Assembly (NCBI RefSeq): GCF_900141755.1
Contig: NZ_LT670844.1
Coordinates: 1,178,001 to 1,242,000 of the forward strand
Length of the DNA: 64,000 nucleotides
Direction: 5' to 3'
From: Bradyrhizobium lablabi
GTDB lineage: Bacteria > Pseudomonadota > Alphaproteobacteria > Rhizobiales > Xanthobacteraceae
The notes beneath the pieces are model-generated. The model searched no databases, was not told the origin of the DNA, and saw only the letters and a list, made by a program, of their open reading frames with translations. The position numbers and the translations under genes are program-made. Shown piece by piece: positions 25,932 to 33,767 of this stretch. Positions within the stretch are counted from its first letter, which is position 1, and every line of letters starts with the position of its first letter.

Positions 25932-27329
25932 TCAATCCAACGCCGGCCATTGCGGCTTGTGGCTGCCGAGCGGCATCGCCGGGCGCGCCCAGAACGCGGG
26001 TGTTTTCGACAGCACGGCCGAAGGCCGCACCGACTGCAGCGGTCCGAAGCCCGATGGCAGATCTTCGATGAAGGGGCCGACCGCATCGCCGCGCAGATCT
26101 TCGGTTTTGAGGCCATCGGCGACGCGGCCGAGATTCCATAGCCATCGCCCGGTCTGCGCCAGTGAGACCCGGACATGCCAGCTGCCGCCTTCGCGCGACT
26201 GCCGCGCCTTCGCCATCATGGCGCCGAACGCCATCAGATAGCCGGTGGCATGATCGAGCATCTGCGCCGGCAATTCCTTCGGCCCGTCGACGCCGGCGGC
26301 CTGTCCTTCGGCGTGATTAAAACCGGACGCGGTCTGCACCAGCGAGTCAAAACCGCGCCGCTCCGCCCACGGCCCGGCGTGGCCATAAGCCGACAGCGAG
26401 ACATACACAATGCCGGGATTGATCTTAGCCGCATCCTCCGGCGAGAAGCCGAGTGAAGCGATGGCGCGCGGACGATAGCCTTGCGAGAAGATATCGGCCT
26501 GCGCCAAGAGATCGCGCAACACTCCCCGGCCCTCTTCGCTCTTGAGTTCGACAAAACTCGTCAGCTTGCCGCGGCCGTTATCGATGGTGAGCCAGGGGAT
26601 CGCCGGCAGGTCGGGACCGGAAATCAACATTACGTCGGCGCCATGGGCAGCGAGCGTGCGGCCCGCGACGGGACCTGCGATCACCCGCGACAGATCGAGC
26701 ACGCGCACGCCCGCGAGCGGACGATTCCCCGCGGGCCACGGCTTTGGCGCCGCCTCGCCGATTTTTTCGATACTGATCACCGGCAATGCCGCCAGCGCTT
26801 TGGCGTGCGGCAATTCCGACCATTCCTCGTGCGAGCGCATCATGGCGACCACACAGCCGCCGGCATAGGCCGCGGTTTCGAATGCCTCACCATCCCACCC
26901 CATCAGTGCGGCCTGGACGTCGTCACGCTCCGGCCTGCAATTGAGGACCTTGCAGACGGCGTCGCGGTGATGCCTGAAATTGGTATGCAGGCGCACGAAG
27001 CGCTGGTCGCGGGTCTTGTAAATTCCGGCAATCGCATCCCACGTCGGCGGCGGCAGCTTGCCGTCGACGCGCAAATAGCGCTCGCTGCGGCATTCGACGA
27101 CGGCATGGCGCATGTCGACCGCGACATCCTGGCTTTGGCCGCTGCGCAATTTCCAAATCTGCGCGGCGGAAAGGCCTGCCGCGGCAATGCTTACCTGAGC
27201 CGCGGCGGCGACGCGAAACGACGACGGCAATTGCGGTTCTTTCCCGGTCAGCGCGACGGCGTCGAGCGCAGCAGGCTCGCCGCCGGCCGAGGTCCAGATG
27301 TCGGATAGGATTTCAATGGGACTTTGCAT
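25932..27329 (-). CDS. CaiB/BaiF family III CoA-transferase
   Basis: 465 residues from ATG 27329. The protein has a family III core with GVRVLDLSRVIAGPVAGRTLA and HGADVMLISGPDLP near the middle, then DIFSQGYRPRAIASLGFSPE and SLSAYGHAGPWAERRGFDSLV. It transfers CoA between carboxylates. The N-terminal 200 residues are a second, divergent domain (LSDIWTSAGGEPAALDAVAL and EAFETAAYAGG), so the protein reads as a fused, pseudo-dimeric family member. Substrates unknown. Confidence 0.88.
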   Translation of the reverse strand: MQSPIEILSDIWTSAGGEPAALDAVALTGKEPQLPSSFRVAAAAQVSIAAAGLSAAQIWKLRSGQSQDVAVDMRHAVVECRSERYLRVDGKLPPPTWDAIAGIYKTRDQRFVRLHTNFRHHRDAVCKVLNCRPERDDVQAALMGWDGEAFETAAYAGGCVVAMMRSHEEWSELPHAKALAALPVISIEKIGEAAPKPWPAGNRPLAGVRVLDLSRVIAGPVAGRTLAAHGADVMLISGPDLPAIPWLTIDNGRGKLTSFVELKSEEGRGVLRDLLAQADIFSQGYRPRAIASLGFSPEDAAKINPGIVYVSLSAYGHAGPWAERRGFDSLVQTASGFNHAEGQAAGVDGPKELPAQMLDHATGYLMAFGAMMAKARQSREGGSWHVRVSLAQTGRWLWNLGRVADGLKTEDLRGDAVGPFIEDLPSGFGPLQSVRPSAVLSKTPAFWARPAMPLGSHKPQWPALD

Positions 27330-27385
27330 GACCGTCACTCTTCCCTAAGAGTCCAAAGCTCTGCCTTACCACGGAAGGAGTTGCA

Positions 27386-27673
27386 ATGGCTGCCATCGAT
27401 CCCTTGACCGCCGGAGGCGTTGTGCTGGCGACCGCCGCTACCGACGCGGTCTATGTCATGTTCACCTCGGCCGTGGTGGCGCGCAAGCGCGTGCCGGCGG
27501 CGACCTGGAGCAGCATATGGTATTTGCTCTCTTCCTATGCGGTGATCAGCTATACCGAAAACTGGGTCTATGTCGCCTTTGCCGCGCTCGGCTCGTGGAT
27601 CGGCGCGTTCGCGTCGATCACCTTCCTGCACCGGCCGCCCGGCGGCCCGCCGATCGGCGCCGCGCCGGAATAG
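27386..27673 (+). CDS. Small two/three-helix membrane protein
   Basis: 95 residues, starting after a strong GGAAGGAG. Three hydrophobic segments (about 6-27, 42-56, 63-80) make a compact membrane protein, with text VYVMFTSAVVARKRVPAATW and SYTENWVYVAFAAL. A similar protein is common in Bradyrhizobium genomes as an uncharacterised entry. It lies between the CoA transferase (divergent) and a REP-like palindrome. Function unknown. Confidence 0.7.
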   Translation: MAAIDPLTAGGVVLATAATDAVYVMFTSAVVARKRVPAATWSSIWYLLSSYAVISYTENWVYVAFAALGSWIGAFASITFLHRPPGGPPIGAAPE

Positions 27674-27679
27674 GTTCAC

Positions 27680-27763
27680 CGTCATTGCGAGGAGCCCTTG
27701 CGACGAAGCAATCCACACTTGCTTTGCCGCGCGATGGATTGCTTCGCTTCGCTCGCAATGACG
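27680..27763. repeat. REP-like palindrome, type B (copy 2)
   Basis: CGTCATTGCGAGGAGCCC ... TCGCTCGCAATGACG. Same family as 15117-15204, again between convergent genes and ending two bases from the dnaE2 stop region. Confidence 0.9.
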
Positions 27764-27764
27764 G

Positions 27765-30700
27765 CTAATGAAAATCCCGCGAGGGCGGCAGGATGCGTAC
27801 GTTGCGTGGATGACGGATTTTCTGCGCCGGATTGTGTGGATGGTCGCGGCGGTCGTCGTTGAGCGGCTCGACCAAGGCAGGTCCGGCCGGCACGGGGGGT
27901 TTTCGGCTGAGTGCATCATTCGCTAGCCCCACCAGATCGCGGGAACGGTCGAACAGCCGCTGCGCGACCAGATGCGTCACCTGTTCCGGACTGCTCTGGA
28001 TATAGCCCTCGACCAGAATGAGCCGCGCCCCCATCACCTCCTTGCGGAAGCGTTCCATCACCTTCGGCCACACCACGATATTGGCGATGCCACTTTCGTC
28101 CTCCAGTGTCATGAAGACGACGCCCTTGGCGCTGCCCGGACGCTGCCGCACCAGCACCACGCCGGCGCAGCGGACATGTTGCCGGTCGCGGTCATGGCAG
28201 ACGGCCTGGCAGGGAATGACATCTTCGCGCGAAAACTTCAGTCGCAGAAATTCCATCGGGTGGCCTTTGAGCGACAGCCGGATGGTCTGGTAATCGGCGA
28301 CCACCTGTTCCGGCAGCGGCATCAGCGGCAACGGCCGCGTATGCTCATCCGGCTGCTCACGCGCGACGGCGATTTCGAACAGCGGCAGCGGCACGTCATC
28401 GGGCAGACGCCGCACCGCCCAAAGGGCTGCGCGGCGGTCGAGCCCGATGGAGCGAAACGCATCGGCATCCGCCAGCAGGATCAGCGCGCGCTTGGGCAGG
28501 CCGGTGTCGCGGGCGAAATCCTCCAGCGAGGTGAAAGGGCGGCGTTGTCGCGCGGCGACGATGCGTTCGGCCCAATCTTCTACCTCTCCACCGTCATTCC
28601 GGGGCGTCGCGGCAGCGACGCCCCGGAATGACGATTGAATTTGTTTCAGCCGCTCCTCGTCCGGATCATTCCATCTAAATCCGTCGATCTGCCGGAAACC
28701 GAGTCGCACGGCGTGATATCTGCCGCTTTTCTCCTCCAGCGTATTCTGCGCGTGACTGAACGACACATCGATCTCGCGCACCTCGACGCCGTTCTTGCGG
28801 GCATCGCCGACGATCTGCGCCGGAGCATAAAAACCCATCGGTTGCGAATTCAATAGCCCGCAGCAAAACGCATCGGGATGGTAATGCTTCAGCCATGACG
28901 AGACATAGACGAGCTGCGCAAAACTCGCAGCGTGGCTTTCCGGAAAGCCGTAGCTGCCGAATCCCTTGATCTGATCAAAACAGCTTTTCGCGAATTCGGG
29001 CGTGTAACCGCGCGCGATCATGTTGTTGACCATCTTGTCTTCGAATTTTCCGATGGTGCCGACATTGCGGAACGTCGCCATCGCGCGGCGCAACCCGTTG
29101 GCCTCTTCGGAGGTGAATTTCGCGGCTTCGATAGCAATCCGCATCGCCTGCTCCTGGAACAGCGGCACGCCGAGCGTTTTGTGCAAAACTTTATATAGCT
29201 CGTCCTTTTCGCCGTGTGTCGGCGACGGCGACGGGTAGCTCACCTTCTCCTGGCCATTGCGGCGGCGAAGATAGGGATGCACCATGTCGCCCTGGATCGG
29301 GCCCGGCCGCACGATCGCGACCTCGATGACGAGATCGTAAAACTTTCTCGGTTTTAAGCGCGGCAGCATGTTCATCTGCGCGCGGCTTTCGACCTGGAAC
29401 ACGCCGAGCGATTCACCCCGGCACAGCATGTCGTAGACCGCCTTTTCATCCTGAGGGATCGTGGCGAGCTCGTAGCGTTCGCCCTTGTGATCCGCGATCA
29501 GGTCGAAACATTTGCGGATGCAGGTCAGCATGCCCAGCGCCAGCACATCGACCTTCATCATGTTCAAGGCATCGACGTCGTCCTTGTCCCATTCGATGAA
29601 AGTGCGATCCTCCATCGCCGCATTGCCGATCGGCACGTAAGTGTCGAGCCGGTCCTGGGTCAGCACATAGCCGCCGACATGCTGCGACAGATGCCGCGGG
29701 AATTCGATCAATTCAGACGCAAGCTCGACGGCAAGCTCGACCATCGAATTTTTGGGATCGAACCCGGCCTGCTTGACCTGCATTTCATTGAGCCCCTTGC
29801 CCCAGCTTCCCCACACCGTATCGGCCAGCGCCGCGGTGACATCTTCCGTCAGCCCGAGCGCTTTGCCGACATCGCGGATCGCGCTGCGCGGCCGGTAATG
29901 AATGACGGTCGCTATGATCGCTGCGCGATGCCGGCCATATCTGCGGTAGACATATTGCATCACCTCTTCGCGCCGCGAATGCTCGAAATCAACGTCGATA
30001 TCGGGCGGCTCCAGCCGTTCCTTGGAGATAAAACGCTCGAACAAGAGATCGACCTTGGTCGGATCGACGGACGTAACGCCGAGCACATAGCACACGGCTG
30101 AATTTGCCGCCGATCCCCGGCCCTGGCAGAGGATTTTTTGCTCTCGCGCATAACGGACGATGTCGTGCACGGTCAGGAAATAGTGCGCGTATTTGAGTTT
30201 TCGGATCAGGCGCAATTCCTTGTGCAAGACCTTTTTGGTCTTGGGCGAAATCCGCACCGGAAATCGTTGGTGCGCGCCCTGCCAGGTCAGATCTTCCAAA
30301 TGACGCTGCGCGGTCTTGCCCGGCGGCACCGGCTCGTCGGGATACTGATATCTGAGCTGATCGAGCGAAAAATCGATGCGCCCGGCAAACAGCATGGTTT
30401 CCTTGATCGCCTCCGGCACATCGCGAAACAGCCTCGCCATTTCATCCGCAGATTTGAGATAGCGCTCCGCATTGGCTTCGAGACGCTTGCCGATGGCGTC
30501 GATGGTCGTCTTTTCGCGAATGCAGGTGAGGACGTCCTGCAGGGGACGGCGTACGGGATGATGATACAGCACCTCGTTGGTCGCGAGCAGCGGCACGTGG
30601 GAGGTTGCGGCGATGGCCTGAAGCCGCGCAAGACGACGCTTGTCGTCACCACGGTACAAAAGGCTTGCCGCAAGCCAAACCCCATCGGCGCGGCTGTGCC

Positions 30701-31151
30701 GCAACTGATCGAGAACGTGAAGCGCTTTTGTCATCTCGAAGCGATGCGGCAGCATCACGGCGAGCAGCTGCCCTTGCGCAAATTCCAGCAGGTCATCGAA
30801 CTTCAGATGACATTCGCCCTTCTCGGTATCGTCTCCACGCTTGCCGAGGGTAAGCAATTGACATAGCCGGCCGTAAGCTCCGCGGTCGCTGGGATAGACC
30901 AGAATGTCCGGCGTGCCATCCATAAAGACGATGCGCGAACCGATCAGAAGCTTTGGCTTGTATTTAACGTTGGGATTTTCGAGCTCCTTGTAGGCTCGCA
31001 CCACGCCTGCCAGCGTATTGTGGTCGGCAATGCCGATCACGGGAAGACGCAGATCGCTGGCCTCATGCACGTAATCCTGCGGATGCGATCCGCCGCGCAG
31101 GAATGAAAAATTCGTCGTGATTCCGATTTCGGCATAGCGAGGAGTATTCAT
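27765..31151 (-). CDS. dnaE2: Error-prone DNA polymerase DnaE2
   Basis: About 1128 residues from ATG 31151, which overlaps the TGA of imuB. An N-terminal PHP domain starts YAEIGITTNFSFLRGGSHPQ. The polymerase active site shows PDIDVDFEHSRREEV and the palm/finger motifs FPESHAASFAQLVY and YGSY-type FGSYGFPE; a C-terminal OB fold follows (VLVRQRPGSAKGVVFMTLED). It performs mutagenic translesion synthesis with ImuA and ImuB. Two oddities: the 42-bp palindrome at 28592-28633 is translated in frame as FRGVAAATPRND, and a PSPSPTHGEKDE segment before YKVLHKTLGVP looks like a second small insertion. Expected to be under LexA control from the box at 33608. Confidence 0.95.
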   Translation of the reverse strand: MNTPRYAEIGITTNFSFLRGGSHPQDYVHEASDLRLPVIGIADHNTLAGVVRAYKELENPNVKYKPKLLIGSRIVFMDGTPDILVYPSDRGAYGRLCQLLTLGKRGDDTEKGECHLKFDDLLEFAQGQLLAVMLPHRFEMTKALHVLDQLRHSRADGVWLAASLLYRGDDKRRLARLQAIAATSHVPLLATNEVLYHHPVRRPLQDVLTCIREKTTIDAIGKRLEANAERYLKSADEMARLFRDVPEAIKETMLFAGRIDFSLDQLRYQYPDEPVPPGKTAQRHLEDLTWQGAHQRFPVRISPKTKKVLHKELRLIRKLKYAHYFLTVHDIVRYAREQKILCQGRGSAANSAVCYVLGVTSVDPTKVDLLFERFISKERLEPPDIDVDFEHSRREEVMQYVYRRYGRHRAAIIATVIHYRPRSAIRDVGKALGLTEDVTAALADTVWGSWGKGLNEMQVKQAGFDPKNSMVELAVELASELIEFPRHLSQHVGGYVLTQDRLDTYVPIGNAAMEDRTFIEWDKDDVDALNMMKVDVLALGMLTCIRKCFDLIADHKGERYELATIPQDEKAVYDMLCRGESLGVFQVESRAQMNMLPRLKPRKFYDLVIEVAIVRPGPIQGDMVHPYLRRRNGQEKVSYPSPSPTHGEKDELYKVLHKTLGVPLFQEQAMRIAIEAAKFTSEEANGLRRAMATFRNVGTIGKFEDKMVNNMIARGYTPEFAKSCFDQIKGFGSYGFPESHAASFAQLVYVSSWLKHYHPDAFCCGLLNSQPMGFYAPAQIVGDARKNGVEVREIDVSFSHAQNTLEEKSGRYHAVRLGFRQIDGFRWNDPDEERLKQIQSSFRGVAAATPRNDGGEVEDWAERIVAARQRRPFTSLEDFARDTGLPKRALILLADADAFRSIGLDRRAALWAVRRLPDDVPLPLFEIAVAREQPDEHTRPLPLMPLPEQVVADYQTIRLSLKGHPMEFLRLKFSREDVIPCQAVCHDRDRQHVRCAGVVLVRQRPGSAKGVVFMTLEDESGIANIVVWPKVMERFRKEVMGARLILVEGYIQSSPEQVTHLVAQRLFDRSRDLVGLANDALSRKPPVPAGPALVEPLNDDRRDHPHNPAQKIRHPRNVRILPPSRDFH
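28592..28633. repeat. 42-bp perfect palindrome inside dnaE2
   Basis: Arms of 18 bases, CGTCATTCCGGGGCGTCG and CGACGCCCCGGAATGACG, around CGGCAG. It is a known type of intergenic repeat but here lies within coding sequence and keeps the frame open. Confidence 0.92.
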
Positions 31152-32743
31152 GCGAACAGCCCATGCACGAACCAGTTGGCAGGAACCGGCTTGCCCTCCT
31201 TGTTGACGAGTTCGCTGCCGTAAAGGCCGTCCCGGTAAATCCAGAAGCGCAATCCGGCCTCGTCCTCGACGCGGAAATAATCCCGCGTCAAGGTCGCGCC
31301 ATCGTGCTTCCACCATTCCATGGCGACGCGTTCAGGGCCCTCCACCCGCACCACCACATGGGTTGCGCGCCGCCACGTAAAATGGTGCGGCGGCCCGTCG
31401 GGTACCGTTGCAAACGGCACTTTAATGGGCTCGGGCTTTTCAAACAGTCGCAATGGCCGTAGCGGCGGCTCGCCCTCGGCGCGTGTCGGCCAGACCGCGT
31501 GCGCAGCGGCGGCCAGATGATGCTGCGCCGGCGCCGCCAGCACCGCGCGTTCCGGGACGTGCGTATCCTGCGGCAAATGCACGACCACGCGCCGGCCGCC
31601 GATGCGCGCGGCGATACGATCGATCAAGGCGGCCAACTCGTCATTATCGTGCACATTGGCATCGAGATCGCGCTGCTGCTGCACCACAATTTCGGTACGG
31701 CTTGCGGCGAGGCGGATGAGATCGAAACCAAAGCCGGGATCGAGCGGATCGTTTAAAGCGCCGAGCCGCTCGCGAAACAGGCGGTCGATCATGTCAGCCC
31801 TGGTCACGGGCTGTCCGGTGTCGAGTTCGATCGCGCGAACCGCGCCGTCGGTGCGGAAGAAATTCGCCTCCAGCCGCCGCGCGCCCTTGCCTTGCCGCGC
31901 CATCGCCGCGACCAGCATCCCGGCGAGAGCGGATAATGTCGCCGATATCACGCCTTCGGTGGCGATCGGTTCGGCAAATCGTTTCTCCACAATGTAATCC
32001 GGCAACGGTTTTCGAGGGCTGATCGGGGCATCGCCCTGCCCCAGCGCGTGTTCCAGCAGTGTCGTGAAGCCGACGCCGAACCTTGCGGTAATTTCGTGCC
32101 GCTCGCGGGAAGCGACATCGCCGATGGTTTTTAAGCCGGCGCGACGCAGGCCGCGGGTGATGGCATCGTCCGTCCCGAGCGCGGACACCGGCAGCGGCTG
32201 GACCGCATCGGCTTCCTCGCCGTCGCCGACGATGCGGCCATGGACATGACGCGTCATCGTGCGCGCGCAGATCGATGTACTCGCGATTCCGGCACTGACG
32301 GCAAAACCGTGCCGCGTCAGGGCGCCGCACACCATTCGCATCAGCGCGGCCTCGCCGCCGAACAGATGGGCGCAGCCGGTGATGTCGAGAAACAGGCCGT
32401 GCGGGGGATCGAGCGCCACCAATGGGGTGAAGCGGTCGCACCAGTCGGCGAGGTCATTCAGCGTCTTGGCATCAGTCACTTCATCGGCATCGAACACCGT
32501 TAATTGCGGACAGATGGCGCGGGCATTGGCGAGCGGCAGGCCAACATCAAGGCCGAAACGCGCGGCCGCGTCGTCCACGGCAAAAATCTGCAGCGCGTTG
32601 TTTTGCTTGGCAACGACGACGCAGGGATCGTTGTCAGCCGGCGAAGCGCTCTCGCGCGCGAGCTGGCGTTTGATACGGTCGATGGGCAGGCGCGGCAGCC
32701 ACAGGCTGAGGATACGCCGCCGGTTGACTGAAAAGGCACTCAT
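31148..32743 (-). CDS. imuB: ImuB, non-catalytic Y-family polymerase homologue
   Basis: About 531 residues from ATG 32743. Y-family architecture with helix-hairpin-helix region (RRAGLKTIGDVASRERHEI) and a little-finger domain. The catalytic carboxylates are missing: the N-terminus reads SLWLPRLPIDRI instead of a DxD/DMDAFF motif, and LFLDITGCAHLFGGE replaces SIDEAYLD. That is characteristic of ImuB, which acts as a hub binding the sliding clamp, ImuA and DnaE2. Its start lies 110 bases inside the imuA 3' end, and its stop overlaps the dnaE2 start. Confidence 0.93.
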   Translation of the reverse strand: MSAFSVNRRRILSLWLPRLPIDRIKRQLARESASPADNDPCVVVAKQNNALQIFAVDDAAARFGLDVGLPLANARAICPQLTVFDADEVTDAKTLNDLADWCDRFTPLVALDPPHGLFLDITGCAHLFGGEAALMRMVCGALTRHGFAVSAGIASTSICARTMTRHVHGRIVGDGEEADAVQPLPVSALGTDDAITRGLRRAGLKTIGDVASRERHEITARFGVGFTTLLEHALGQGDAPISPRKPLPDYIVEKRFAEPIATEGVISATLSALAGMLVAAMARQGKGARRLEANFFRTDGAVRAIELDTGQPVTRADMIDRLFRERLGALNDPLDPGFGFDLIRLAASRTEIVVQQQRDLDANVHDNDELAALIDRIAARIGGRRVVVHLPQDTHVPERAVLAAPAQHHLAAAAHAVWPTRAEGEPPLRPLRLFEKPEPIKVPFATVPDGPPHHFTWRRATHVVVRVEGPERVAMEWWKHDGATLTRDYFRVEDEAGLRFWIYRDGLYGSELVNKEGKPVPANWFVHGLFA

Positions 32744-33470
32744 CACATTTCCATTCCATGATCCACCGGCCAACAGGGCCATGCCGGTTGCGGACAAGCT
32801 GTGCATCGAACAATGGCGCGCCCCACGCCGCAGGCATTAACGACGCCGCAGGCGGCGAATGCGCCGCGCGCACAATCCATCTGGTCTCGGCCGTTGAGGG
32901 CTGTGGCTGCGCTGCCAGCCGCAGCAGCAAGGCCGTAACGCCCGATGCCTGGACAGCCAGCGTCAGCTTGCGGCTGGCGACGAGGTCGAACTGGCGCGCT
33001 TGGCCCCAGACTTCCAGCACGATAGCGCCCAGCGCATCGCAGGCCAGCGCGTCGGCGGCGGTCCGCAGCGCGGCGTCCACGTCGGCCGCGCGCACCGTCA
33101 CGATGAGCCGTGGATCGAGACCCAATTCGGCCCATCCGCCCATCGACAATGCGCCCGTTTCAATTTCGGTAAAATCCTGACGTATCCACACCAGCGGCCG
33201 CCGTGCCGCTACCCGCCCCGCAAAGCCCGCGACAAAACCCGTCGCCGCGGCGCTCTGCCGTCCTTCGGCGAATATTTCGTGCACCGCAGCCAAGGCGAGG
33301 CCGCCCTGCAGCGTCGCGTCGGCGTCGGCATGTCCGAGCGTCACGCGCGCCGGCGCAATGCCGTCGGCATGCGCTTCGATGCGCTCGATGCTGTCGCGCA
33401 AGGTCGCAAGCGTGCTCGTGCGTGCGGCGCATGATCCGCCAAAGTGTGAGCGGTTTGGCGACAAGATCAT
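32634..33470 (-). CDS. imuA: ImuA, RecA/SulA-like mutasome protein
   Basis: About 278 residues. The body is typical ImuA: TLATLRDSIERIEAHADG, GGLALAAVHEIFAEG, RPLVWIRQDFTEIETGALS and a C-terminal RWIMEWKCDECLF, then an extension of about 33 residues that overlaps imuB. The best start, ATG 33470, lies in the right arm of a 48-bp palindrome, so the first 18 residues (MILSPNRSHFGGSCAART) are probably repeat-derived. Its upstream ribosome binding site is weak. First gene of the imuA-imuB-dnaE2 operon, 138 bases from the LexA box. Confidence 0.88.
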   Translation of the reverse strand: MILSPNRSHFGGSCAARTSTLATLRDSIERIEAHADGIAPARVTLGHADADATLQGGLALAAVHEIFAEGRQSAAATGFVAGFAGRVAARRPLVWIRQDFTEIETGALSMGGWAELGLDPRLIVTVRAADVDAALRTAADALACDALGAIVLEVWGQARQFDLVASRKLTLAVQASGVTALLLRLAAQPQPSTAETRWIVRAAHSPPAASLMPAAWGAPLFDAQLVRNRHGPVGRWIMEWKCDECLFSQPAAYPQPVAAAPAHRPYQTPARARERFAG

Positions 33471-33549
33471 GCGCTTTCTCAATAAAAAGAGAGCGCGATC
33501 GGACGCAAAACCGGCTTCCACTTTTGCTGATCGCGCTCTTGCATGCGCC
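33427..33549. repeat. Tandem palindromes at the imuA 5' end, type G
   Basis: Two hairpins. The first (33427-33474) has perfect arms GCGCATGATC/GATCATGCGC; the second (33490-33549) has arms AGAGCGCGATC/GATCGCGCTCT. The inner text AAAACCGGCTTCCACTTTTG is a common bradyrhizobial repeat motif, with a relative at 57448-57510. The first hairpin contains the imuA start codon. Confidence 0.85.
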
Positions 33550-33607
33550 GCTCCTTGAATTTGGGTCGTCGCAGGCTCGATTAAGTGAACCTGCTTCTGG
33601 CTCATTT

Positions 33608-33622
33608 GTTCATGATATGTTC
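33608..33622. promoter_or_regulatory. LexA (SOS) box between imuA and udgX
   Basis: GTTCATGATATGTTC is an exact GTTC-N7-GTTC direct repeat, the LexA-binding site of alphaproteobacteria. It lies 138 bases upstream of imuA and 146 bases upstream of the UdgX gene, in the only spacer between them, so it could control both directions. Confidence 0.88.
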
Positions 33623-33767
33623 TAATATAAAGCTAACATGGGCTGAAGAGTCAATCGGGATTGTGCTCCCGTGATTCACGAGTGGAATCAATGGGATTCA
33701 AGGGCGGAGTAGACAACGCAAGCCGGAAATCCGGTGAGAGGTCGCTAAATACCGCGGAGTATGGCGA

